The translations under genes and the position numbers were made by a program. From Oscheius tipulae (Eukaryota > Nematoda > Chromadorea > Rhabditida > Rhabditidae): a DNA stretch of 64,000 bases. The notes under the pieces are model-generated. The model was not told where the DNA came from and made no database searches. It saw nothing but the letters and a program-made list of their open reading frames with translations. Shown piece by piece: positions 1 to 12,429 of the stretch. Location: positions 4,774,001 to 4,838,000 of the forward strand of contig JASJZH010000003.1 of the NCBI GenBank assembly GCA_037178975.1. Direction: 5' to 3'. Every line of letters begins with the position of its first letter. The first letter of the stretch is position 1.

Positions 1-3000
1 AGAGACGCACCCGGCTGAAAGATGTCTCACATCGATCTATCCTTCTCGTCCCTTCCTCAGAGGATTACGGTGTCTGAGAATCCCGAGAGAAGGCAACACG
101 TTTCCCAATCTCTCTTTCTTATTAGCAATGCATGTGCCCAACGCGATAGATTCGGGACGTTTGGTCGACAAATTTCGAACAGAAATTATGTTTAATTACT
201 AGTTAGCTTCTTTGACTTCGGTAATAACTAAGACTTATGAAATGAGCGAGTGCAAGTTTCTATAGAAGTTGACCTGATCCGTATTTTCGTAACTAAAAAA
301 AACTTGGTGCTACAAATGCCGTCCCCTTCTCGGAGCCATTAGCATAGGAACAAACGTGAAACATCTGGCAGATGATTGGAGAGAAAAGTCATTTCTTAAA
401 CAAACTGGGTTGTAATGGGCCCATTGCGCGTATCGGATGGGAAGGGGAGGTCTCTTCGGAACAGAGTCCCACTGTTCCCAGAATAACACCAAACTTAAAA
501 CTAAAAAAAATGCTTTTGCATACTCCCATATCTCTAGGAGGTATCAACCAATTACTATAGTAAATTATTTTTGAGCTAGGCTTCACCTTGAAAAGACTGA
601 AAGTTTGTCAGAAGTACACACCGAATCTGAACCACTGACACAAAGTTAGAAGGAAGGTAAGCGCCTGTCGCCTGGTCAAAGCGCCCGCTCCGGATGGTGG
701 TTGTCTGATAAGTCGTAAAGGTGAGATATACGTCCTGCTCCCCAATGTGTATCTGATTCTCTTTTTTGCTACACCTGAGCCACGACGTAAATCACAGACG
801 CACGTGTGGTCCATAGAAAAAAGTTTTTGGCTCCAGATGCCGCCGATGGGACAGCCGTCTGTCACCTGATACGGTATGGATCTACGTGTCTCTGTCTCTT
901 GTGTTATACGGTAGTTTACGAGGGCGGTCACGCCTGGTCTGATGCCTATTTGAATTAGAAAGGAACGACGAGGACGCCAGCACCACGGGAGCCTCGTCCA
1001 CTCGGGCTGCAGCTGTCTCACTCAACAGGAAATGCGATAAAAGGGACTGTTTTTTGGGGGTCTTTTAAAGAGGTGACAACTTGCAATACAGGAAAAATGA
1101 TCAGAGGCAGTAGAGGGAAACAGTGTTCATTCACAACTCTTAACAGTCGTTGCGATGACGCCAGGATAACCTCGTTAGCGGGTAAAACAAACTTTTCTAT
1201 TTAGAACCAAAGAAACTTTTCAGACAATAGCCAGTTGATCAAAAACAAAAAAGTTTCAGATTAGTACAGTTCCTGATAGTCATGTGAATACCCTAATGAA
1301 GGTACACACATTGACAATATACTGAACTAGGATAACTTGTTGCTTTGCTAGCATTCAAACAATCGGATAGAACATTGTGATTGAAAGCAAGGGTGGTCTA
1401 GTTTACAGGGAAAGAGAGTATGGTGCTCAATAAGAAAAAAACTGGATAAATCGAAAAAAGTTTGTCCTCCTCGAAACGGACAGAACTGTTTCTTTCCAAA
1501 AGAAACTATCTGAGATACTTATAGAAGGCTGGAAAGAGAAATCTTCGATTTACCAGTCGGGTCCCAATTGACGATCACCGACAAAGTTAGCAAAGACCAC
1601 ATAAATCAGCCATGAAGGCTGTCTCTGGAATAGACTGTCCGAGAGGTTGAGAGAACTGATTGTGACGATAGTTGTCATAAACGGAGCGAGACTTTAGGAA
1701 ACTGCAATCTACAATTAGGCCTTTGTTCCATAACCGAGCATAAAAGTTATTCGCAGGTAAACTATAGTCACGGTACTGTAGTTGCTTTTTACGGTACTGA
1801 TCTATCCGAGAGATGTCAATAAAATTATTGGGAACAGGGAACCAGAACTAAGGATAAACTGATGGAATAGCCACCTGGTGTGGAGGAAACTTGAGGGCGA
1901 CATGGTGGCGCCAACCCGTAAAATTAGCATAGGAGGTCGTTCCAGCTGACTGCTGGATTTGACACAAAAAGAGTTCTATCAGATGTGTTCAGTCTCGCCT
2001 TTCAGTTCAGGGTGGATGTCGGCGGCGGGAGCAAAGACAGCCACTGAGTCATGGGGGGCGCGGCTGAGATTTATGGACACGCAGTAAGAAGTCGGACAGT
2101 CGGAAGTCAAGATTATTAGAATGTCATTTAAATAATGGAAAGAAAGCGTGTCTTTAACGAAATCGAACTGAGAATATCGAGATAAACAAGGTGACTGGTC
2201 TGATCATGTGGCTGATTGTCCACCTCTCGTATACAGTCGGGACTGTCTCATTCTGCTATTCTACTGATTCAAATGTCAATTAAATGAGAAAATCATGGTA
2301 ACTTATGAGAAAAAGGCTATAAGACTGTCAACATTAGCTTTCCTACAAATATAAGTAGCCATGACTCACACTACTTCCTGGACTAGACACCCACAAAGTG
2401 AATAGCTCTAAAATATGTGATTACAACTTGCGTAAGAGACACTTTGAACGCGTGCCACTACAAGCTGGTCTCCCTGATGTGGAATGGGCTCTAAATCGCC
2501 GGTATAGCTCATCAACAGGCCATTTGCTGGACGCGTTTATTCCCCGTAAATCAGCTGGAGCACCATGTTCCGGACATCGTTACGAACTTTGCAACTGTTG
2601 TATGAGAGATGGGGAGGAAATGAGAGCATTGAGGAATTGACTGGTCACTTGGTGGCCATGCCCGTCTGATTTATGTCAAACCGTGTCCAGATGCCTTGGT
2701 CGAAAAAACAAGGCGAAGAAGACAAGGAGTAACATCTGGAGAGCCAAAAATGATGTGAGGGGAGTAGCCGGAAGGATAGTTCGTCTCTCTCGCCTCGGTG
2801 TGATTTGAGGGCTCGGGGCAGCGGCAAGATGAAAGAGCGCCGATGAACCTGTTCGAGTCAGAAGACGATAAATCAGGACAGAGGCAGAGAAGCAGGTGGA
2901 CTGCGAGTTCTACTCGAGATTCTCGTTACAGTAGAAAACGTCTAATTGCTACCAAGCCAATCGGGACGACACTCTCATCCATCATTGTCTCGCGTCGAAG

Positions 3001-4907
3001 CGATGACAAACTACCTTCTTCCAGACTTCATGGTTGACCCATATAATTAGTGGGCTAGTCCTTTTGAACTACCTGATTTATGAGAGTCGTAATCCGTGTA
3101 TCATGACCGTATGTCGCCTCATTCTCGCCTCAATTGGCACAGCAACAGTTGCGCAGTCGGCTCGTAATTATGATGTGCTGGCTATAAAAAGTGGGTCGTA
3201 AAAGTGGCGGAAGCGTCGCTCCAAAGGGAACACGCAGATGGCCTGAAGGACAATGTGTTCCGAACGATACACGAGAATGCCTATCGGGACTCTTCTCAAA
3301 TCCAGACCGCTGACACTCCATTCTTCTTCATAAAACCGCTGTTTAGCATGTAAAGGAGTCGTTAATTTGCTGAATATGGGCTACCTAGGGCCCCAAAATT
3401 CAAAAGATACGAGATGAAAGGAGGCCGACGGGACAACGACTACTGCCTTCGATCGGATCACCGACTCTACCCAGAAGGGACTCTTTTCTAAATGAACACT
3501 TAGTTGTGTCAGCTAGTCAAATTGATAGGTGGTTGAACAGTTTGACGACTCGTTTAGTTTCTCGTCCAAGTGATTTATTCGAGACAGCAGCGACTCTAAC
3601 TTTAAAATGGTCATAAAGGGCGGCGGCAGCGGCCTGCCACGAATTATAGCCTTAGTATCAACTCCGAGTCATCTCGATTGGCGTCACCTTCACACCACCC
3701 AGTTGCGACTAATTACTGTCATTTTGAGACAAAACCACTTGGTAGAACTCTATGATTGTCAAAAACAGCTGCACAAAGATTCTACTGAAAGAGGATCGGC
3801 AAAGAAGAAAAGGATTGCTAGAAAATTTGACTGATAAGAGCATGATACTTATTTGGTGGTGACTGATCTTACAGAAAAATTTTCTTCTGATCTCTACTAT
3901 CTAAAACGCGATGGTTTCTGTGGCGGAATCTGTTTAGATGTTTGTTTGTTAGTCCGAGGCTACGAAACAGAAGCAAACAAGTTCTGTTGTCCTGAAGTTT
4001 TTTTGTTCAGAAACAGTTATTGTCTAAATTGGGTCGCAAGTCAACTTTGGGTGCGCTTTAGAACTTGTTTTTTGTCCCAATGAAGTCGAACTAAAAGCTA
4101 GCAAGTCATGTCATGTAAAGAGTTTAGTTTCTGGGAAACTTCTCCGTTGGGGAAGCAACGAAGCCGCCTGTTGTAATGGTAAGTCAAGACGGACTGATGC
4201 CCTCGAAAGAGTTTGTAAACTCAAAGAGTGAAAAGGGACGATCAATGGTGTGAGTGAGATGTTTTGTCTTGAGTCGGTACAAGTATAATCGTTGATTTAC
4301 GGCCGGCTGGCGGCAACCCTTTCTCCGGTCGGAAGTCCCGGGCCGACTTCTCGGCGCCGTTGGCATCTGCTCAAGGCTTGTTTGAGTTTGGAAAATGGTA
4401 TAATAGGTCAATGAGAACGGGTATCAGGACGAACAGAACACAAGATCTACCGCCGAGAAACGGGCGAACGACAAAAAACGTGGGAGACAAGCAATTAAGA
4501 CAAAAATGAGATCAACGGCTCTTGCGCGAGACTGACCGAGGGACGAGATCAAATTTCCCAGTCAGGGACAGTATCTTTTACGTTTCTCTGGTAGTGTAAT
4601 CTTCTGTGATGAACAACATTTCGGACCTTGTCAGAACCTCCAGATCCTACACTACATGCATTCTCTACGTCGAGCTGTAAGGGAGCCACAATCACGGCAT
4701 TGAGTAGTCGCCAGTCTCTTACCTAAGCGAAACTATCGATTGATGAGCTCATCGCCTTTGCTTCTCTCTACCGGGAAACGACCAACTGAATCAGCTGTTC
4801 GCTCTGCGGTGAACATCGGTTAAAGGACTGCCCAACCATTTTGAATTGTTTTTTTCCCTCAAATTGAACTCAATTTCTCTCTTTTATTGTGGTTCATGTA
4901 TAGAAAG
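1..4907. other. Region without a supportable gene
   Basis: Only short open frames occur here (at most 137 codons). None has recognisable motifs, consistent splice junctions or conserved-looking composition. Runs of A ending in AAAAAAGTTT recur (near 827, 1244 and 1455) but form no clear unit. I saw no tRNA-like B box or rRNA. A small or fast-evolving gene could be missed. Confidence 0.5.
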
Positions 4908-4917
4908 TTTTTTTTAG

Positions 4918-5971
4918 ATGGGTATTCCTGAAAATACAGTGGCTGTCGTCATGGGAGTTTCGGACCACTCGACTACCGTCTGGTATCCGAATTTAGGAGG
5001 CAATCTACGTGAAATCTCGGAGAACACCGGTCTCAAGGTAACTTCCTTTATTCTTAGACTAACAGTGTTTGTTCAAGCCAGGAGATTGGATCGCCAAGTT
5101 CGACGGAGAACTTGTGAAGATTCGAAAGAGTCTACCAACAACTATTGCGAAAAACTCTCCTTTGTTCAAGGTAGGCTTTTATATTTCCACAACTAGCTAT
5201 AACTTAGCCAGATTACAACCCTCGTTTTGAAGCCTGCACTTTCTTACTTCAGTGAAGGGAGACATGGATTTTCTTTGAGAGAGTATTCATCTTTTGTTGG
5301 TCTTTCTGTCTACTTCGGTGTAAGATCTTTTGTTCTTCTCAACAAATACTTTTTGTCAGCCAGTAATGTTGTCGAGAACCGTATCCAGTGGGATGAAGGA
5401 GAATACTCTTTACGAACTAGAGCTTTTGAAGTAGGTGCCATTTTGTTAGAGTTTTAACTACTTTTTCAGTTTTAAACAAACCGCTTGCACGAGCGAACAA
5501 GTGAAAAATACTTGGGCAATTATGGATAAGATTAAAACTCTTTGGTTCTCTTGCTCGTGGCCGAACCTATCTGAGAAGAAGCTTCCGGGGTCATTAATAC
5601 TCGACGAGATGGAACAGGACAAATTGAATGACTACTCAGTATATCTAGTAAGCAACAGAACCTTTCTACCTTTGGAAGCACACTGTTTTCAGGAAGGATT
5701 CGCCAATTACCGGATAAATTTCATTGGGAGTTATCAAAAGGAGAACAAAAGGGAAGAAGAATTAGAAACAAATACTGAAAATATACCGACCAGTTCTGTG
5801 AAAAATGAATTGGAAGAAGTCGATAGTTGGATAAGGAACCTGCTCACTAACCAGAAGGTATTCGTGCCCCTTACTTTAACCAATGTCAATTTTGTTAGAT
5901 GAGAGCAGTTATGGAGCAGCGCGACCCAGAAACCTATTGTCGGATTCGTCGATTCTATAAGGAGCTAAAAT
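4918..5971 (+). CDS. Unrecognised multi-exon protein gene
   Basis: ATG at 4918 lies directly after a TTTTTTTTAG acceptor. Exon 1 (4918-5037) and exon 2 (5078-5170) join in phase 0 and encode MGIPENTVAVVMGVSDHSTT and on to LKPGDWIAKFDGE. Further coding pieces follow from 5208, from about 5363, and from about 5470 to 5649, then 5692-5856. The last exon begins after TTTGTTAG at about 5899 and ends in RIRRFYKELK and a TGA near 5971. Most joins are in phase across small GT-AG introns. The junction near 5433-5470 could not be resolved. The second half is acidic and charged (KREEELETNTEN). There is no signal peptide or membrane segment, and I do not recognise the family. Six small exons with consistent phases make this a real gene more likely than chance. 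Confidence 0.55.
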
Positions 5972-6028
5972 GATTCACTGCGAGGGTAATTTATTTAAAC
6001 TTTTCGTATAAACACTTTATAAGAAGTC

Positions 6029-7437
6029 TTAAACAATGAAAGAATCACCGTCTTCACACGTAACACCTTCCTTTGCGCTGTTCTTCTCATTATCACACCG
6101 GCCCTTCTCCTGCTGGTACTTCTCCCACATAGCTTTGAGAAGATCCGCAGCGGGCAACTCTCCCTCCTTTGCAACTGAAACAGGGCATGTTAAAAGGAAG
6201 AGAATCGGACTAACTTATCACCTCGATGAGGAAGGCTCCATCCACACGGAGTTCTTTGACAAAATCCTTGATGTCTGTATCGTTGGCTTTCGGATCGATG
6301 ACAGCCACGAAACGACTGATCGTAGCGACTCGGTGGCCTGGGATAAGGAAGTAGAACTGAAGAACAGTATAAACTAGTTGATAGAAATCTCACGATCCAC
6401 TGGAGAAGAGTAGTTAGAGAGGCAGCGAAGATGAACAGAAGCCACCACCAGATGACCAAGAATATTTTCTCGTTCACAATGTTAATTGTGAGGACGCACG
6501 GGGTCGTATGGTTATGAATATCGCCGAGAACATAGATATCAAAATCACACAGGGTGTTACTGAATTATTGAGAGTGAGAAAAATGATGATTTGCCACCGT
6601 GGAAAGGCAGGAGTTTCCGGGTCATAGCCCTCCCAAAGAGCCTTCGTGTTCTTCCAACCCCACATGTAGTTCTTCTCTCCGAGGAAGTGCTTCAAAGCAA
6701 CGAATTGAAGGAAGGCATTGGCAGCGAAGAGGCATTTGATGAGCTGGAAAGAGTTTCTTAGAGGAAAAGACAGAAGTTACCAAATAACAGAAGAAGTTGT
6801 ACTTGCCGGCAGAACGTCCTACAGCGTGTTTGTGGAAGACAAATAAGGCTACTTTCTTCGTTTGGACATCATCGTCATCTTTTTTATCATCTTTCCGAGA
6901 AACACGCCATTTGACAACGTCGAGGATAGTGTCGATGTTCATGTCTGAGGGATACTGTACCGAGATAAAAATATGACTCACTTCCATGTGAGCTGAGAGC
7001 GCTCCAGATTTTCACGGGGAGATAGAAACAGGCAGCCTGGAACAGGAGAAAGAATCCGGTCCATTGGTAGTAGTTGAGAGCTAGCTCATCCCTTTAAAAG
7101 TTTTGGATGTAAGTTTAGATGAATCTTACTTGATGCTCTTGTCTCTCGGAATCGGTACCATAGATGACGGAGCGGACGACATGTTCAGAGTTTTCTCGAA
7201 CATCGGGACATAATAGGTGTTCGTTGCGTAACAAATGTAATCGCCGTATTCTGCCCAAAAATCGGTGTAGGTAGCGGCATACCAACAATTGATTGGTTTT
7301 CCGACCAGGCTCCACCAGTTGAGGCATGTAGACACAATGATGAAGGCGGACGGAGATATCTGGTAACTCAGACGATCTGCCCAGTCACTATCTCTCTTGG
7401 CAGGGATGCCTTGGAAGAAACCTGCCAACAGGTCCAT
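6029..7437 (-). CDS. Innexin (gap-junction channel subunit) 1
   Basis: Four-pass membrane protein that forms invertebrate gap junctions or hemichannels. The start [20 protein letters not shown] at 7437 matches the short cytoplasmic N-terminus of innexins. The first transmembrane region and the extracellular stretch ending [10 protein letters not shown] follow. The hallmark YYQW ([10 protein letters not shown]) opens the next exon, then come the loop, [12 protein letters not shown], a late transmembrane block ([16 protein letters not shown]) and a C-terminal tail ending DSFIV at the TAA (6029-6031). Exons are joined by roughly 40-60 bp introns. A TTTTCAG acceptor lies 12 nt upstream of the ATG, so the mRNA is probably trans-spliced or has a 5' UTR intron. 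It is transcribed away from a second innexin at 8428. The terminal hydrophobic residues could bind a PDZ domain, which is inference. Which C. elegans innexin it matches cannot be decided here. Confidence 0.93.
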
Positions 7438-7616
7438 CCAGGTCCTGAAAAGAGGGGAATGAGAGAAAGGGATGAGTCAGATGAGACGGCTAGAAGAGAT
7501 AATCAATATCTGGAAAAATAGGCAATGAGTGAAGGGAATAGTTTACGCCGGCTCGACCTTTCGGATCCTCGGCTGACTGTAAACAAATCTGCACAGACAA
7601 AAGACTCCGCTGCGGC

Positions 7617-7622
7617 TTTATA
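7617..7622 (-). promoter_or_regulatory. TATA-like box upstream of innexin 1
   Basis: Read on the minus strand this is TATAAA within CTTATAAAGCC, about 180 bp upstream of the innexin 1 start. Position and orientation fit a core promoter; there is no expression evidence. Confidence 0.4.
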
Positions 7623-7778
7623 AGGTCAGTTAGTTCTCAATTGATTAGATAGTCGTCTACACAATGCTCTCTTCTTGTTGTATTACGTGGACGAAAGAAA
7701 GTCGCTTGCGCACCTGGCGGAGCATCTGTCCTCGTTGAAACTTCATGACTGATCTGACTTGACTTGTTAAATCTAAGC

Positions 7779-7890
7779 TTGGATAACACTTGTCAGAAAA
7801 GGCAACAGAACCTCAAGTGTTATCCCAGGTTAGAGTTGACATGTGTAACAGACGCCTCTCGCAGATTATAAAGGTAGGATTTGACTGAAC
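7779..7890 (+). repeat. Fold-back dispersed element, copy A
   Basis: Contains a perfect 12-bp inverted repeat, GGATAACACTTG (7781-7792) and CAAGTGTTATCC (7814-7825). A conserved tail with GTTGACATGTGTAACAGACG and ending GGTAGGATTTGACTGAA follows. The same layout recurs at 37556-37670 and, more diverged, at 57537-57630. This copy lies between the divergent innexins. Confidence 0.8.
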
Positions 7891-8065
7891 GAAGAGTGGC
7901 TACACAGTGATCTCATTGCTCCGGAGGCGGAGAGTCGGGAATGCGCTGCGGTCTGCGAGCGGGTTCATTGCGAAAGTTAGTCTAAAAGAACGTTCGTTTA
8001 TGATTTTGAAGTTCGCGGGAACCGCTCGCGGCACAGTACCGCTTGTTGCCTCTCTTCGCCATCAC

Positions 8066-8072
8066 TATAAAA
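8066..8072 (+). promoter_or_regulatory. TATA-like box upstream of innexin 2
   Basis: TATAAAA in the context CACTATAAAAGCTC, about 360 bp upstream of the innexin 2 ATG and correctly oriented. Acceptor-like CTTGCAG and TTCAG sites between it and the ATG suggest a 5' UTR intron or trans-splicing. Confidence 0.4.
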
Positions 8073-8427
8073 GCTCAGACCTCTACTCTTTCCTAGCTCC
8101 TGATCATTTTTTTTTCTACATTTGCCCACTTGCATTGCTACTACAAACTGACTTTATGTATTCACTTTCTTGATCGAATCGACACTTGTTCCATCCGCCC
8201 AAAAAGGACACAAACCATGTTCCAAGTTCCTCAATCCTGCAAATCAATCACTTCGCAACCAATAGCATATAGGCTGATTGGGAGATGTGTCAATTTGCTG
8301 ATAACGTAGTCTTTTCCCAGACATGAGGACATTACTCATACGATTGCGCACTCTGACCAGCTGCAAAATATTTCTGTCTGGCTTTTCCTTTGTCTCTCTC
8401 CTTGCAGAAACAAACTCCCGATTCAGG

Positions 8428-9867
8428 ATGTTCATTCTCACTAATATCTTGGACGAAGCCCTGAAACTGCTGAAGCAGGTACCGGACGGAGATTTCGTCG
8501 ATCGACTGAACTACTACTGGACGTCTCTCAGTTTGAGCCTGTTGGCTTATCTCCTCCTAGGATGGACTTTCTATGGCAAAAATATCGAGTGCTGGTTTCC
8601 TGCCGTTTTCAGCAAGAATTGGCAGCAGTATGCTCTTGATATCTGCTTCGTCCAAGGAACTTACTATGTCCCCTTTTTCAACAAAACCCTCGCGAATCTC
8701 GGAGTGAAACAAATGCAACCCGTTCCAATCGATCCGATAGTTCAGTGAGTTTGTCAACTATTTGTCCATTTCTTAATGTTCCAGAGATGAGTCTTCCATC
8801 AGCTACTACCAGTGGGCTCCGATGATCATCTGTCTCCAGGCCGTTGCTTTCTACGCTCCGATTGTCATCTGGCGCAAGCTGTACGAGAACAGCGGTGAAA
8901 CATAACCGAAAACTGACTCTTTCCTCAGATATTCCACTTGAAGACATTTGCAAGCTTCAGTGGTACAAAACTGCTAGAGACGAGAAGGAGGAGGATGAAG
9001 AGACAAAGAAGCTGAGCGAGGCGGAGAAGTCTGCCAAGCAAATCGAAACTGTTACTCGTCTCATCGCTCAAATACACGAAACTAGGTGTTCAATGTTCCG
9101 TGGAAGCTATCTGTTTCTGTCCTATCTCGTAAGGTTCTCTCTCTGCTACAACAATTTTTCAGTTCACCAAATTGCTGTATATTCTGAACGCTTCGGCTCA
9201 ATTCTTCTTCTTGATGACAATGTTTGGAGCTTCCGACTATATGTGGGGATGGGAAATGACCAAAGATATCTGGAAAGGTATCGAACCGGAAGAGTCTGCC
9301 TCCTTTCCTAGGTATCGATTCCCTATTCAGAAGAATTCCTGTTCAGAGTCACCATCTGCCAGTTCACCATCCGAATGCAGGGTGAACCGGCCACTGAACA
9401 CCGTGTTCAGTGTCTCTTGGTGATCAACTTCCTCTACGAGAAGATATTCTTGCTTCAATGGTACTACCTAATCTTCGTCTTTGCCGTCAACGCGGCCAGT
9501 CTCCTCTGGTGGACGGTCTGTGTCCTTTTAAATGCCAATCATCAACAGTTTTAGTTCTCCGCCATCGCAAGCCAAACTAATTCAGGAAAAAGCGACCGCC
9601 AGAGATTCGAGCAGTACTACCTTCGTTTCGACGGAAGGTTCGTCCTTCGCTTGCTCGGTGGGTATTACTTCATACCTTCTGTTCTCATAAGAAATGAAGT
9701 CTATGTTCTTTTCAGCTTTGAACCACGGAGACACGGTGGTTCGTAAGCTGGAGGCGCAACTGTGGAAGGACTTTGAGGCGATGCGTGGTAGGGAGAAGAG
9801 TGGTGAGATGAAGCTTCTGCCCATTATGAAGGCTAAAAAACCCAAGGTTCTCGAGGCCACTGTCTAG
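8428..9867 (+). CDS. Innexin (gap-junction channel subunit) 2
   Basis: ATG at 8428 directly follows GATTCAGG. The N-terminus MFILTNILDEALKLLKQ continues through DGDFVDRLNYYWT, a typical innexin start. Exon 1 runs to about 8745 and ends just after the first extracellular loop (FVQGTYYVPFFNKTL). Exon 2 carries YYQW (SISYYQWAPMI) and the second membrane segment. Later exons hold a charged cytoplasmic loop (KEEDEETKKLSEAEKSAK), FFFLMTMFGASDYMWGWE, the fourth segment (WYYLIFVFAVNAASLLWW) and a basic tail ending EATV, TAG at 9865-9867. All junctions are in phase across 35-60 bp introns. It is divergent from innexin 1 with 990 bp between starts. The two share architecture but not close sequence, so any duplication is old. 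Confidence 0.93.
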
Positions 9868-11511
9868 ATAATCCCTTTTGTGCTTAAACCCCCTCCCCCC
9901 TCCCCCCCCGGTGATCCAGAGTTAGAATAAATTATGCCATGTGTCGAATAACAATTTAGTTTTCGAAATAGTTATATTCCAAAGAAACTCCATAACAATA
10001 TATTTAAAAAAAGCGACCGCGAACAATTGAATGGTTTGGATTAGTGGAGACCGGGCAAAAAAGAGAGGAGAAACGAGCGAAAAGAGGACAATAAAAAAAA
10101 CAGAAGAATAACAGAAACAGTAGTACAAAAACAGGACAATATAAGGCTTCGCCATAGTTGAGCCGCGCATGTCATAGATCTCCGCAGAACAGTTAGAGCA
10201 AATGGTAGTAACTGCACTTTGTTTTTCTCGATGATTAAAGGGACAGAGGTGATTAGGGTTTTTTTTGCGTGTTGCGACAGATTTTATTTTGTCCTGTTTC
10301 TGTTTATGGCGAAGCCTAATATTGTCCTGTTCTTGTACTACTGTAACTTTCGCCGTTCCTATTGTCCACTTTTTTGTCCTCGGACTTGGCATAGATATGG
10401 GGTCCGGCGAAGGCCATGATATTTCGGTGTTGCTAACGTTCTTGCAGACTGCGTGGGTTTTTGCAATCAGAGCATTTCTGATCTTTTCGACTCTCACTTC
10501 CATTCCCTGTGCCAAAAGTACGTCCACTGAGGTACATTGCATCGATTCCTCTTGCCACATTTCGCTGCAAAAATAGGTTTTTGATGATTCGGTGAGCTCA
10601 CATATTCCTTTTAGGTTGTCTTGCCGATGGAATCGAAGTAATTGACGAGAACAACCCATCTCTTGGAAGCAGTCTCCTCCTCACCAACAATTTTTTGACC
10701 AAGGTTGTTTTGGATCTTCTTGGCAGTTCGGAGTCTTTTCGGGACAAGTTTCTTGATGCTCTTCCAATGCTGTACTTCTGCTTGATCTTCGAAGCTTGCT
10801 TACTCAGAGAAGCCTTGTGAACGTTTTGGAAGCCCTCGCTGTGACTTGACGAATAGCTGTACTTTTCCAAGGTTGAAAAAATGTTCAGATCAGTATGAAA
10901 ATATCTCGCTTTTTGTTCCTGTTCTTGATCTCCTTGACTTTCTTCCTGTATTCTGTCGTTCGTGCCTTGTTCAGGGAAGGGCTGTCGGTTTCCTGAAGAG
11001 AGATCTCCGAATTTTCAGTACCAGGTTGTCGTGAGTGCTCTTCGTAGACAGACTTTTAAGCGCCATCAGGGGCAAAAATCTGTCTCCGCCTGCGCAGGCT
11101 CCTTATTAAATTTTCTGTGGTCAGATGCATCTCCAACCACGGTTTATTAGTCCAAACTCTCAAATATTCACGTATTATTCATCTGCAACCAGAAATGAGT
11201 ATACAACAAAATTTTGGATTTTTTGAATATTCCAGAAAAAAAGTCAAAAAACCCCATCTGAGGAGACCCATTCAGGGTTATCCAATCGTTCTGAAAGTTT
11301 GCGCCCGTGAATGGGGTTGGAATGGGATCCTGTAGCCAAAGTTTCGGGTCACTCTGATAGGTAGGTATTTAGAAAAAAAAAAATTATTTTTAAAATTGTT
11401 ATTTTCTAACTCAATAGTCAGCCTACTGCAAAAAGTCGGGATACGCTTTTGAGGAAGGACGTCAGAAGCCGACTACTGTAGCCTCTCAATACGCTGTCCA
11501 AGGCTTGGAAT
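9868..11511. other. Intergenic region with inverted repeat and doubtful minus-strand frames
   Basis: After a C-rich run (9889-9909) there is an inverted repeat (10119-10343). Minus-strand frames at 10598-10870 and 9922-10659 could be joined in phase (donor near 10600, acceptor TTTTTGCAG near 10570). They could form a small basic protein containing MWQEESMQCTSVDVLLAQGM, but the second frame runs through the inverted repeat and has no motif I know. I do not call a gene. Confidence 0.3.
10119..10343. repeat. 225-bp element with 39-bp inverted ends
   Basis: The left arm (10119-10157) and the right arm (10305-10343) are reverse complements over 39 bp with two mismatches. The arm core reads GTAGTACAAAAACAGGACAA. 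Size and ends fit a short non-autonomous DNA transposon. No clear target-site duplication was seen. Confidence 0.75.
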
Positions 11512-12057
11512 ATGGTGACGATGGAGACCAATCCTCTCTACCAGCGTGAACCTCTGTCCGCCAAGAGTCGTCATCTGATCCCCGGAGCTGGAATCCCCGT
11601 TTCTTCTGCCCTCTTGAAGGAAAGGATTGCCAATCTCGAGGATAAGATCTACCAGCCAGTTCTGCTTGATGGACAACTGTTTTTCGTGAGCAATGATGAC
11701 GACACTAAGACTGCCAAGGAAACTGACCCTCCCGAGCCGATGTTCACTTTGAGTCTGCTCCGCCTGGTCCTGGAACAGGAGACTCTCAGCAAGTTGACCG
11801 GTATGGCTGTTGAAATCCCGATCAGGGCCAGAGCTGCTGCCTCTCGTACCATAATGACTGGAGAGGAAAAGACGGATAGTGCCGTGACTGCTCTGAGCGA
11901 TGAACTCCTGACGGCCAAAGGAAGTGAGCCCGAGGTGGTCACCGCCTCCTTCAGCACCACTGGTATTCTCACCCTGACCAGGACCAATCTGAGCGATCTA
12001 ACTGCTGCTCGTGCCATACCTTCGGTTGACACCATGACTGCTGTCGAATCTAAATAA
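11512..12057 (+). CDS. Unrecognised single-exon protein, 181 aa
   Basis: Open from ATG 11512 (MVTMETNPLYQREPLSAKSR) to TAA 12055-12057. An in-frame TAG lies 18-24 bp upstream, so the start is fixed unless an upstream exon joins. The middle has LLKERIANLEDKIYQPVLLD, a short coiled-coil-like stretch. The C-terminal third is rich in Thr, Ser, Ala and acidic residues. There is no signal peptide, membrane segment or motif I know. Codon choice is strongly C-ending and uniform, as in highly expressed worm genes. An intronless gene in an intron-rich genome could be a retrogene or a germline-type gene. Gene status is likely; function is unknown. Confidence 0.6.
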   Translation: MVTMETNPLYQREPLSAKSRHLIPGAGIPVSSALLKERIANLEDKIYQPVLLDGQLFFVSNDDDTKTAKETDPPEPMFTLSLLRLVLEQETLSKLTGMAVEIPIRARAAASRTIMTGEEKTDSAVTALSDELLTAKGSEPEVVTASFSTTGILTLTRTNLSDLTAARAIPSVDTMTAVESK

Positions 12058-12429
12058 ATCTCTTCTGTGAGCTTCTTTCTCGAATTGCACATTGATACTC
12101 CTCTGTGTCTCTTTCCCCGTTTTCAACTTCTCGTTCCACTGTTCTCTGGACAGCAGCGGGAGAGCCACTCTTATAATAGATTTCACGTTCACTCAAAGAC
12201 AAGAGATCCAGTGTAGATGGCTAATCAATGCTCTTACAAAGCGACTCCTACGAGTTGCTATGGATCCATCCGCACTAACTTGGGCCTTTCTTTTTGTCTG
12301 GATGTGGTCCAAACTCGACTTGTTGCGACATTTACGTCATTCTTCCGCGAGAAGAGAAGATTCAAGTTCTGGAATCGGGCTTAACCAGTACGCGGGATCG
12401 GCTTCTATCACTCGCTAAATAAACAGACA
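12058..12429 (+). other. Intergenic region / promoter of ShKT gene
   Basis: A 108-codon frame from 12092 has no motif and is probably chance. A TATA-like CTTATAATAG near 12171 lies about 250 bp upstream of the next start codon. Confidence 0.3.

Noticed and set aside
608-1021. 137-codon minus-strand frame at the left edge
   Set aside because: No motif, biased composition or splice context; it is within the length expected by chance at this GC content.
7779-7890. Dispersed element as a spliced-leader RNA gene
   Set aside because: The GGTAGGA end resembles a donor, but no Sm-site-like A-T(4-6)-G follows at the right distance in all copies, and the leader-length segment is not identical between copies.
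9922-10659. 245-codon minus-strand frame with a CPFNH...CSNC stretch faintly like an elongation-factor zinc ribbon
   Set aside because: The frame runs through the 10119-10343 inverted repeat, the spacing of Cys does not match, and no promoter or full exon set was seen.
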